In this document: positions 54,787-64,000 of the stretch, in pieces
Layout of the letters: the number at the start of each line of letters is the position of its first letter
How positions within the stretch are numbered: the stretch's first letter is position 1
Assembly: GCA_963575745.1 (NCBI GenBank)
Contig: CAUYUJ010014002.1
Coordinates: 628,820-692,819 of the forward strand
Direction: 5' to 3'
DNA length: 64,000 nucleotides
From: Prorocentrum cordatum
Lineage: Eukaryota; Sar; Dinophyceae; Prorocentrales; Prorocentraceae
The notes under the pieces: generated by a model
Told to the model about the DNA's origin: nothing
The model's database searches: none
Seen by the model: only the letters and a program-made list of their open reading frames with translations
Made by a program: the position numbers and the translations under genes

Positions 54787-57700
54787 ATGTCTGGGACCAG
54801 CGGCGATGTTTTCTCCGAGAGTAGTCTGAGGTCCATCAGCAGCGTCAGACCTGCCCCCATCCCCACTGGGAATGCCCTGGCCCGGCTGTCCGACCTACCT
54901 GTGCCCCCCGGGAAGGAATGGATGCGGATGCCGTCTCCGTGGGGTCTCGCGGCACCCATCCCCACTTCGAGGGGGCAGGTCGACCTTCGGGGGCACGGCA
55001 TTCCCAGTGGGCACGGGGGTCTGACGATGCGGGCGAGGGGCGTTCTGAGCGCCTTGTCGATACCGATCTTCTCGCTGGACCTCGACGGCCGGATCGCCAG
55101 CTGGAATGGGCGTTCCGGAGAGTTCGGGTATTCCGATTCTGAGATCGAAGGCAAGCTCTTTGTGGACTTCGTGGACGGCAGGAGCAAGACGGATGTGGGC
55201 CGTCTCATCGCGCAGGCCTGCAAAGGTTCAGACCAGGCTTCTCTTGCTCTACTCGTTGCCAAGGACGGTAAGTGTCTCGAGGTCTTCTTCAATGCCACCC
55301 CGTGGCGCGAGGAGGGGGGCGTGGTCCGCGGCTGCGTGCTGTTCGGCCACTTCGTTGCCGAGCAGGCCAGCAGTAGCATGCATCCCTTCTACCAGGATCC
55401 TCTGGAGCGCGTGTTCGAGACGGCAGGCATGCCAGTCTTTTGCATCGACAAAGGCGGTTGCGTCACGATATGGAACAGGAATCGAGGGAAGAAAAAACAC
55501 CCGGACCCGATATTTGGCGTTTACTAAACGGCCCTGGGCCTTTACTGAACAGCGCTGCCCTGTTCGATTATTTCTTTGGATGCGTTTACTAAACGGCCTT
55601 GCTTGTCGGGGTGGTTATTACCGGGGGGTATTTTTCCCCCCTTAAGGAAGTTGGCAGAGCTGACCGGGTATTCCAGAGAGCACGCGCAAGGGCAGGCTCT
55701 GGTCAAGAGCTTCGTCGCCAAGGAGTCTGCTGGGGATATCCAGAAGTTGCTGGGGAACTCCTTGGACAAGTGCACTCTGAAGATCGCTCTGCTGACCAAG
55801 AGTGGGGAGCGCGTGGACAGGCTGTTTGCTGTCACTGTTATGCGCGATGCGGCTGGGAATGTATGCGGAGCTCTTGGCCTTGGCTACGAGGTTACAGAAC
55901 CAGACGTTGCAGCCAAGGGCACCGCAATCATTTCTGAAGATTTGGCCCGTGTGATGGACACCGCCAGCGCCATGGTGTTTGGCATCGACAAGGATGGGCG
56001 TGTCACAGAGTGGAACCAGAAAATAGCATCTATCTCTGGCTGCGAACGGCAGCACGCCTTGGGCATGCCCTTCGTGGAGACGTTCGTATCACCTGGCCAC
56101 CATAAAGAGGCCGAGACGGCTCTAAACATGGTTTTGCTCGGGTACGATACCACTGAATGTGTATTCCATCTTGTCAGGAAGGATGGCCAGAAGTGCGAGG
56201 CATTGGTGAGCACTTCAGTGCGCCGCGGAGCTGCAGGACAAATTACAGGCATCATTGCGGTCGGGCAGGACGTCACTCAGCTGATTCGGAACAATGAGGA
56301 CCACCGGTGCTTTGCAGAAGAGTGGGAGCAGTTCATTGAAACCGCCAATGCGCCTCTTTTCGGTGTGGACCTCGAGGGTAATGTGAATGAGTGGAACACC
56401 AAGATTGCATCGATCACGGGTTATTCTAGGGAGGAGGCGCTCGACAGACCTTTCGTTCAAGATTTTATTCCTGAGGTTCACCACGCCCGTGTGCAGGAAG
56501 TATTGTCGGAAACGGGCAGCGGCTGGGAGAGGGCGAACTTTGAAGTCCCTCTGCAGACGAAGCACGGGGTGCACATTGACGTCGCCATCAACACCACAAC
56601 GAGAAAGAACGGCGCAGGCGAGATCGTTGGGGTCTTCGGCCTGGGGAACGACATCACGAGCCTCAAGGACGCAGTCAGAAAGATGACCCGCGAGGCCTAC
56701 AACCTTTCCCGCCTGATCGAGACGGCGAACGCCCTGATTTTTGGCGTGGACCTCTCGGGCAAGGTTGACGAGTGGAACACCAAGACCGCAGACCTGACGG
56801 GCTATTCCAAGGAGGAGGCGCTTGGTCGCCCGCTTGTCCGGGATTTCATCTCTGCTGAGCACAGGAGTGCGGTGGACCAGCTCCTTACGGACGCCCGCAA
56901 TGGGAAAGAGGCTGCCAATTTCGAACTTTCGCTCGCCACGAAGAGCGGGAAACATATTCAGATATTGCTAAACGTGACGATCCGGCATGACGAGAGTGGC
57001 GCGGTCATCGGAGTGCTCGGCGTGGGTCAGGATATCACAGAATTCAGGGTTGATCTCACAGGTAGATCCAGCATCGTAGACGACTTGGCGCGCTTCATTG
57101 ATACCGCGAATGCGCCCATCTTTGGGATCGACAAGAATGGTCGAGTCACAGAATGGAATCAGAAGGCCGCAGCGATATCGGGCTATGGGAAGGCGGAATG
57201 CATCGGCAAAGTATTCGTTGACACGTTCCTTTCAGACCAATTCAAAAAGGAAGTCGGAGACGTACTAAGCAAGGCCCTATGCGGAGGTGACACGACAAAC
57301 CTCACGTTCCCATTGTTCACAAAGGACGGGTACAGGAGGGAGATCTCTTTGAACGCTACGGCGCGCAGGGGGGCCAATGGGGATATCACCGGCGTGATAG
57401 GGGTCGGTCAGGACGTGACCGAGCTCAACCAGATCAGCGCCCAGAATCACCGAATGGCCTCGGATTGGCAGCGCCTCATCGAGACCGCCAACGCGCCGAT
57501 CTTCGGGGTCGACATCTACGGGAATGTCAACGAGTGGAATGCGAAGGTCGCGGAGGTCACGGGCTACCTGAAGACCGAGGTGGTGCGCCGGCCCCTGGTG
57601 CAGAACTTCATCGCCCGAGACCACCAGGACAGGGTGCAGAACGTGCTGACGGCGGCCCGCAATGGCCGAGAGACGGCGAACTTCGAATTTCCGCTGGCGA

Positions 57701-58185
57701 CGAGGACGGGGAAACAGATTGACATCTTGTTCAATGCAACGCCCAGGCGGGACGAGAAGGGCGTGGTCGTGGGCGTGTTCGGCGTAGGGCAGGACATCAC
57801 GAACCTGAGATCGGCTCTGACTGAGAGCAAGTGCATTGCAGATGATTTGACCCGTCTGATCGATACGGCGAACGCCCCAATTTTCGGAATCGATACGAAA
57901 GGACTTGTGAACGAGTGGAATTCGGCTGCCTGCGGCAAGTCCCGCAACCGTGCCAGCCCAGCACTTCAGATTGCGATCGACAGGCCCGAAACTCGAGGGG
58001 TCCGTAACACGGAAATGAGGATCTGAACATGGTTACAACGATGAGGAGGGGGAGCAATCTGATGATGCTTATAGTGTTGATGCTGTTGATGTTGATGGTG
58101 ATGATGATGATGATGATGCTGATGATGATGATGATGATGATGATGATGACGTGGATTGTGATGACGATCATGACGATGATTATGG

Positions 58186-58217
<32 letters not shown>

Positions 58218-61200
58218 GTGATGATGGTGGTGATGATGCTGATAACGATGACAATGGTGATGGCAACGATGTTGATGATGCTTAGTATGGTGATGTGACG
58301 ATGATGCTGATGATGATGGTGATGATGATGCTGATGATGATGATGCTGATGATGATGACGATTACGATGACGATGACAATGACGACGACCATCACGATGA
58401 TGATGGTGATGCTAATAGTCATTGATGATGGTTAGGATGTTATCAATGATGATGATGACGAAGAGGATGCTGATGCTGTTGATGATGATGATGGTTATAC
58501 TGATGACTATTGTTGTTATTGTTGTTATGTTTGTTCTTAGTCGTTTCCTGATTGTGAGTCTGATTATGCTTATGACAGTGATAGTGGTGATGGTAATGAT
58601 AATGAGGATGGTGATGAGGAGTCTGATTCGAATGATAAGGACATGAGAAGAAGGATTTTAGTCGATGAGGGGGATACCAGGATGATGCTGATAACGACAT
58701 TTTCGTTATTGATGATGACGGTTGTGATGCTGACAACGATGATACTGATGACGAAGATGATGTTGATGTTGGTGGTGATGATGACGGTGGTGTTGATTAT
58801 GACGAAACGCATGATAGTGGTGATGACGACGAGGAGGAGGAGGAGGAGGAGGAAGACGATGGCCGTCAAATGTGTAACTGTGTGTTCTCATTAGTCGTGG
58901 GAGTTCCTTGGCGTAGTTTTGCCTTTTCGGGCATGTATTCTTGGTCCGTCTTGGGGCTGCCTTGGATCCTCTTCGGGCCCTCTTGGGCATCTGGGGATCT
59001 CTTGCGCCCGTCGTGGGGCCGCATTGGGTCCGTATTGTGCAGTCGAGCGGCTCTCTGAGGCCGTCCTGGGTCCCTCCGCAGACCTTCTTGGGCTGTCTTG
59101 AGGCCGCATTGGTGGATTTTTTTGTCATTTGGGGGCTCTCTCTTTGGCCGTGGTGATCTGACGGAAGCCCAGTCAGGTAGAGACGCCCATGCCGCTGAAA
59201 CACTTGAGGAATAAGTTGAGTTTGGCCTCTTTCGGCCCCATTGAGGTCTGCTGTGACTCTATTACGGGTAATCTTGGGGGCCTCCTGGACCACCTTGAGG
59301 CCACATTGGGCCGTCTTGTGATCATCTTGGGCTGTCTCAGAGGCATGTTGGGCCATCTTGGCGATCTTGGTGGCCTGCCTTGTCCATCTTGGAAGCTCAA
59401 GAGCACGGATCAGCGATTTCTTCCAAGCATCGTGGCCTCTGGGAGCGCATCATCTGTTTTTCACGAGGGGCCGTGGCAGGCAAGCCCAAGTTTTTGTTCA
59501 CGGTCTTGCTTGCCGGGGGTCGTGGCCTCAGCAGCGCGGACCCACAGCTTCCACCGGGTGGATTGCGAAGGAAGGGGTGGGGGTCCGGGCGGGGGGGGGG
59601 GCAGTGCACCCGAGCAAGCGCGGTGATGAGGGTGGCCCTCAGAAGTTTTACCGAAGCCCTGCCAGACACCCCTTGGCATTCGACCGCACCTCGCCGTGCC
59701 AGAGCGCATGGCTGCGGATCAGAAGGCCACGGAGATCTCAGGGTGGGGGAAGAAAGAGGCATTTGGCAAGGTATTTGTCAACACTTTCATATCCGAAGAC
59801 TTCAGGAGTCAAGTGTCTGAGGTTCTCACGAGAGCTCTCGCCGGTAGCGACACTGCAAATTTCACTTTCCCACTCTTCGCGAAAGAGGGCCGCAGGCGTG
59901 AGATCTCGCTGAACGCGACTGCTCGCCGCGGTGCCGACGGAGAGATAATCGGCGTGATCGGCGTCGGACATCAGAGGAGGAAAGGTACCGATACCTTTAC
60001 CGTGGCCCTCCCTTTCGCCTTTTAGGGCCTCCTGGGGGACCTTTGTCGCCACCGCTGGATTCGCTTCGAAATTATGGACAGAACGCACCAAGAGAGGTCC
60101 TCTGGGGTGTAGCGGTATCGGTATCTTTCGGTTTCCCCAGGACAGGACATCACAAATTACGAGCAGAGCCGTTTAGAGCAGAAGCGCATGGCCGACCACT
60201 ACCAGCGCCTCATCGACAACGCCAACGCCCCCATTTTCGGCGTGAACATCGACGGCAAGGTGACGGAATGGAACCGGAAGGCGGCCGAGGTGACTGGGTT
60301 CTCGTTCGAGGAGAGCTCGGGCCGACATTTGGTCAACACGTTCATCAGTGAGCCGTACCAGGAGAAGGTCGCAGGAGTGTTGGAGCAGGCTTGCAAGGGT
60401 CACGACACCGCGAACTTCGAGTTCCCCCTGATCACCAAAGTAGGGAGCCAGGTAGACATCTTGCTCAATGCGACAGCCCGCCGCGACGCGGGCGGCAACA
60501 CCATCGGCGCGATCATGGTTGGTCAGGACATCACCGGATTGCGCCAGGCGATGAACGAAGCAAAGTTCATCGCCGACGACCTGCATCGGCTCATCGACAC
60601 GGCCAACGCGCCCATTTTCGGAGTGGACACCGAAGGGACGATCAATGAGTGGAATCAGAAGATGGCTACCCTCACTGGCTTCGCAAAGGTTGAGGTAATC
60701 GGTACCCCCTTCGTTGACGAGTTCATCATGTGGCAGCGGAACACGGAGGTCCGGCGAGTGCTGACATTGGCCCTGGCTGGCACCGAGACTGCCAACTACG
60801 AGATCCCAATCCGGACAAAGAGCGAGCAGACGCGGTACATCCTGCTGAATGCGACCACGCGCCGTGGGAGTGGCGGGGAGATTACGGGGGTGATTGGCGT
60901 GGGGCAAGACTTCACGGAGCTCAAGGATTTGATGGTGGAGAACTGCCGTATTGCGGATGCCTGGATGCGGATGATTGATTCGGCCAACGTTCCGATCTTT
61001 GGAGTAAATCTGGAATTGGAGGTCACAACTTGGAACAGGAAATCTGCAGAGCTGCTGGGTTATTCCAAGGAGGAGACATGCGGCATGAATCTGGTTGACC
61101 ACTTCGTCGACGAGCAGTACAAGGAAACCGTCCACGACGCACTCACGCTAGCCTGCAAAGGAACTGACACATCCGACGTAGAGGTATGTTTGGTTACAAA

Positions 61201-61552
61201 GGCTGGAAAACACGTTTACATTCTTTTCAACGCGACGACGCGACGTGATGGGACCGAGAAAATAGAGGGTGCTTTTAGCATCGGCCAAGACATCACCGAG
61301 CTGCGCAAATCCACCACCCAGACCAAGGCTTTCGCAGCCGACTTGGCACGTGTGATTGACTCGGCAAATGCGCCTATCCACATGCGCTCCCGCGCAGATC
61401 CGCCACCGCGCCTTGTGACACGTCAGAATACTCGGCGTCGCCCCCTGTCTTCCTGGGAATCTCTTGCTGGATCACTCCGCAGGGCCTGGACTGGCCTGAT
61501 CCACCCCCCACTTTGGGAAATGCGTGCGAAGATCATGGAGGGAAGAGAGTAG
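54787..61552 (+). CDS. Multi-PAS-domain protein, four exons, 3' end uncertain
   Basis: Proposed exons: 54787-55478, 55647-57924, 59723-59966, 60141 to about 61378 or to a stop at 61552. The joined frame has about 1484 codons to 61378. It encodes at least eleven PAS repeats, each with a TANAPIFGVD-like start, EWN.K, TGYS.EEA and a GVGQDIT-like end. The conserved start falls at 55057, 55426, 55966, 56347, 56728, 57109, 57490, 57871, 60224, 60605 and 60986, exactly 381 nt apart for repeats 3-11 after intron removal; a twelfth at 61367 is cut after NAPI. PAS domains sense small ligands, light or redox state, or bind partners. No LOV cysteine motif, kinase domain or membrane segment is visible, so ligand and output are unknown. 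The Ser/Pro-rich N-terminus (about 85 residues) is probably disordered. Confidence 0.85.
55479..55646 (+). mobile_element. PAS gene intron 1: introner of a TIR family (GA-AG, 168 bp)
   Basis: AGGAA lies at both edges (55477-55481 and 55645-55649). Splicing AACAG to GAAGTTGG at GA...AG removes 168 bp and restores WNRKLAELTGYS, matching WNQKIASISG of the next repeat without gap. The insert carries in-frame stops (TAA at 55525-55527). Its ends are imperfect inverted repeats (GGGAAGAAAAAACACCCGG against CCGGGGGGTATTTTTCCCCC). Internal words recur in the elements at about 10.4, 33.4 and 36.5 kb. Confidence 0.8.
58050..58870. repeat. TGA/GAT triplet repeats inside intron 2
   Basis: Dense (GAT)n from 58095 to 58420 with CTGATGATG variants, thinner to 58870 and ending in a GGA run (58831-58854). 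M/D/N-only readings across it are not genes. Confidence 0.9.
58895..59440. repeat. Degenerate CTTGGGGCC-type repeat inside intron 2
   Basis: Words such as GTCTTGGGGCTG, CTCTTGGGC, CATCTTGGGC and GGCCTCTTTCGG recur irregularly. It resembles 35640-35935. Confidence 0.6.
59967..60140 (+). mobile_element. PAS gene intron 3: second introner family (GA-AG, 174 bp)
   Basis: GGACA lies at both edges. Joining GTCG to GACAGGACATC removes 174 bp and restores GVGQDIT, the repeat's standard end. Just inside are terminal inverted repeats AAAGGTACCGATACC (59981-59995) and GGTATCGGTATCTTT (60114-60128), with one mismatch in 15. Family words differ from intron 1, and no other copy is in the window. Confidence 0.8.
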
Positions 61553-62087
61553 GGATGGGTGTGGCGTTGCATGGCTGGATCTTACTGTTGCCTGTGCAGG
61601 GGTCAGGATGTGCATGCGCGAGGGCCTGCAACAAACGCACGCGTGGAGGTTAGCGAGCTCGTCAGCTTCGCCAGCAAGGAACGAGGACGCACGCTGCGAG
61701 GCCAGCGTGCACAGCTGCGATCGCTCAAGGTTAGACGATCAACGCAGTGTCAGACACAAACGCCTATGTCATGTCCGCGACGTTGACCTTCCGCAGGGGG
61801 AGGAGGATGACAAGGAGGAGAAGGAGGGGGAAGTCGTGGACATGAGGAGCATGGCGAAGCATGATGAGAAAGCAGAAGGAACATGTGACATGGATGATAC
61901 TGAGGAGGCGGAGGGCCTTTTCGGGCGAAGCCCGAATGTGTTCGCCGTGAGTCCCCTGGCTGAACGACTCAATGCTTTGCATGACTTGCTGCTTGGCCGA
62001 TTTTCTCGATTGACTGGTCGCGTTCATGAGCAGGCCGTCTTATCTTCGTCGACTGAGTGCGCAACTCAGGGCGCAACCCATCCATAG
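61553..62087 (+). CDS. Short acidic ORF of unknown status
   Basis: A plus-strand frame open from 61524 to 62087 (187 codons at most) overlaps the proposed PAS stop in another phase. It has an acidic central part (GEEDDKEEKEGE, DMDDTEEAEG) and a more ordinary tail (LAERLNALHDLLLGRFSRL). It could be a downstream exon of the PAS gene or a separate small gene. I recognise no family. Confidence 0.25.
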
Positions 62088-62420
62088 CCCAACCAATGGC
62101 GCAGCCTATGGCGCAATGTCTGGCACAGTACTCGATCCATGGCGCAGCGCATGGCGCAACCCGTGGATGGCGCAACACATGGCCTGACTCATCATTCTCT
62201 CATCGCGCAACTCACTGCGCAACAGCCAGACTGGGCTACCCATCCATGGCGCAACCCATGGCACAACCCACGGCTCCTTAGCGTCACTAATGGCGCACAC
62301 TCTGGCGCAACCCGTGCACGGTACACCCCATGGTCCAACCTGCGGTGCAACCCGTGGGGCCCAATCCATGCATTTGGCTCATGGCCCAAGTCATGGCCCA
62401 GCTTGCGGCGCTCGCGCTGA
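62060..62420. repeat. Degenerate ATGGCGCAACCC repeat
   Basis: The words ATGGCGCA, GGCGCAACCCATGG and CATGGCGCAGC recur irregularly. CCATGG and TGGCGCA palindromic words are common. Confidence 0.75.
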
Positions 62421-63055
62421 AGGCGGTGGTGGTTAGGGAAGGACGAGACAGGAGAGAGAAACGGAGGCAGGAGATTTCGGACAAAAAGGAGGAGGAGGGC
62501 ACTGGTTGTTCGCATCTTCCTTTCTCCCCCCTCCTCGAGACGGAAACGACGCCTGGCAGGACCCGCGTCGCGCGCAGCGGCCGCCCCACTGAGTGCCGCG
62601 CTGCGCGCGCCACGGACCCAGGATCGCTGCACAGCGCTGCGCGGCGGCAGGTGGGGGGTGGACGACGAGGACGAGGCCGCAGCCGAGAGAAAAAAGAGGC
62701 AGGCCGACGAGCGCCAGGCAGCTGGCATTCAGAGCCTCCCGGTGACGACGCCCGAAGATGCCGGCTCTTCTTTCCGTTTCTAAAGGCGATGCCCGATTCC
62801 GACTTCAGCTGCGGAGTCTCATGAGGATACTCATTGTGCCGGAATGGGGTCTGCGGGGAGTCCCGCCCGAAGCGTGGCATTCGCAGCCCTGCGCGGGGCA
62901 TGGCCCGACCACCTTTTACACGAACTGACAAGCCAGCGTGAACTGTTTTTTCCCAACCCTCCTTGGTGGGGTATTCGTTTTGGATAGAGGGGCGTGGTCG
63001 CGTCTCTCCTTCTCCTCCCGGCTCCCGCCTCCTCCTGCCCTCTCTTCGCCGACGA
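62421..63055. other. Spacer, no gene recognised
   Basis: GC-rich DNA between two repeat blocks. Open frames on the minus strand continue in from the 101-bp satellite and have no independent support. Confidence 0.35.
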
Positions 63056-64000
63056 TGGCGGCTGCGATCTGCAAAACCGTGGCCCCTTTCGAGGGCTGCT
63101 GGTGGGTCCAACGGATTGAGGCACCGCGCGGACCCGAGCGGGACCTCGCCGTCCCTGGGGGGCTGCGATCTGCGAAACCGTCGCCCTTTTCGAGGGCTGC
63201 CGGTGGGTCCTGCGGAGCGAGGCACCGCGCGGACCTGAGCGGGACCTCGCCGTCCCTGGCGGGCTGCGATCTGCGAAACCGTGGCCCCTTTCGAGCGCTG
63301 CTGGTGGGCCCTGCGGAATGAGGCACCGCGCGGACCCGAGCGGGACCTCGCCGTCCCTGGGGGGCTGCGATCTGCGAAACCGTCGCCACTTTCGAGGGCT
63401 GCCGGTGGGTCCTGCGGAGCGAGGCACCGCGCGGACCTGAGCGGGACCTCGCCGTCCCTGGCGGGCTGCGATCTGCGAAACCGTGGCCCCTTTCGAGCGC
63501 TGCTGGTGGGTCCTGCGGAATGAGGCACCGCGCGGACCCGAGCGGGACCTCGCCGTCCCTGGGGGGCTGCGATCTGCCAAACCGTCGCCACTTTCGAGGG
63601 CTGCCGGTGGGTCCTGCGGAGCGAGGCACCGCGCGGACCTGAGCGGGACCTCGCCGTCCCTGGCGGGCTGCGATCTGCGAAACCGTGGCCACTTTCGAGG
63701 GCTGCTGGTGGGTCCTGCGGAATGAGGCACCGCGCGGACCTGAGCGGGACCTCGCCGTCCCTGGGGGGCTGCGATCTGCGAAACTGTCGCCACTTTCGAG
63801 GCTGCTGGTGGGTCCTGCGGAGTGAGGCACCGCGCGGACCTGAGCGGGACCTCGCCGTCCCTGGGGGGCTGCGATCTGCGAATCTGTCGCCACTTTCGAC
63901 TGGTGGGTCGGACCTGAGCGGGACCTCGCCGTCCCTGGGGGGCTGCGATATGCGGTCGCCACTTTCGAGGGCTGCTGGTGGGTCCTGCGGAGTGAGGCAC
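63056..64000. repeat. 101-bp satellite, continues past the window
   Basis: About nine units of 101 bp (CTGCGATCTGCGAAACCGT, CACTTTCGAGGGCTGC, GGTGGGTCCTGCGGA, GAGGCACCGCGCGGACC, GAGCGGGACCTCGCCGTCCC; CTGCGA at 63264 and 63365). Neighbours alternate between TGGGGGGCTG and TGGCGGGCTG, giving a 202-bp higher-order repeat. The last units are shortened. The minus strand is stop-free in all three frames, as for the 77-bp satellite. Confidence 0.9.

Larger units (their letters stand above)
57925..59722 (+). other. PAS gene intron 2 (GC-AG, 1798 bp, repeat-filled)
   Basis: PAS repeat 8 stops at EWNS and resumes at KATEISGW. Splicing TCG to AAG (GC donor at 57925, AG at 59721-59722) gives EWNSKATEISGW, phase 0, and keeps the 381-nt repeat spacing exact. 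Inside are TGA/GAT triplet repeats (58050-58870) and a degenerate CTTGGGGCC repeat. Splice sites are inferred from protein continuity only. Confidence 0.65.

Noticed and set aside
54734-54840. Upstream ATG at 54734 as the PAS gene start
   Set aside because: It is out of frame with the PAS repeats and ends at a nearby TGA; the ATG at 54787 is in frame.
62287-64000. Proline/arginine-rich minus-strand proteins
   Set aside because: They are readings of the 101-bp satellite, open in all frames.

Overview
This looks like nuclear DNA of a dinoflagellate. An exact genomic copy of the 22-nt dinoflagellate spliced leader lies at 11465-11486 and a one-mismatch copy at 46870-46891. Inferred introns in the one clear multi-exon gene use GA-AG and GC-AG boundaries, as dinoflagellates are known to do. 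The DNA is GC-rich and repeat-dominated, with decayed retroelements. I see no bacterial-style operons, rRNA, tRNA or CRISPR. Two runs of 100 N (17521-17620, 29871-29970) are assembly gaps.

Layout. 0-2 kb: broken LTR-retrotransposon integrase. 2.7-4.5 kb: G/C runs and a degenerate 7-bp satellite. 5-10.6 kb: simple repeats, a nested palindrome, a 54-bp tandem array and a decayed TIR element. 11.2-13.3 kb: GGA arrays around a spliced-leader relic and a probable processed pseudogene. 13.4-29.3 kb: a long field of 0.8-kb units headed by (CAA)n, into which a 4.7-kb block of three satellite elements (77-bp units) has inserted at 15189-19877; an uninterrupted copy of the target lies at about 14001. 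This field is also broken by an 85-bp array and a 10-bp array. 29.5-31 kb: G-rich 80-100-bp repeats. 31.5-32.9 kb: an inverted copy of the 0.8-kb unit. 32.9-38.7 kb: GTT, CGACCCACC and GAC repeats, two copies of a short TIR element and a tandem palindrome. About 39.4-45.8 kb: a decayed non-LTR retrotransposon with a 1.05-kb internal tandem duplication. 46.8-48.5 kb: a spliced-leader relic followed by an intact intronless 515-codon gene. 49.6-50.8 kb: a diverged copy of the 77-bp satellite element. 53.2-54.0 kb: opposed CCT and GGA arrays. 54.5-61.5 kb: a short palindromic element, a possible third leader relic and a large multi-PAS gene. 62-64 kb: short repeats and a 101-bp satellite running off the window.

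How it fits together. The PAS gene is the main functional locus: at least eleven PAS units, nearly all spaced exactly 381 nt (127 codons) once three introns are removed. Two of those introns (168 and 174 bp) have inverted-repeat ends and 5-bp direct flanking repeats that supply the splice sites, so they look like introners. The 168-bp intron belongs to a family with three more copies in this window outside recognised genes (about 10.4, 33.4 and 36.5 kb). The window thus shows several routes of dinoflagellate genome growth together: mRNA recapture with leader relics, mobile introns, satellite elements moving as units and LINE decay.

Limits. All identifications rest on reading the sequence. The LINE 5' end, the 3' end of the PAS gene and the status of most short ORFs are unresolved, and long ORFs inside the satellites are probably by-products of repeat structure.
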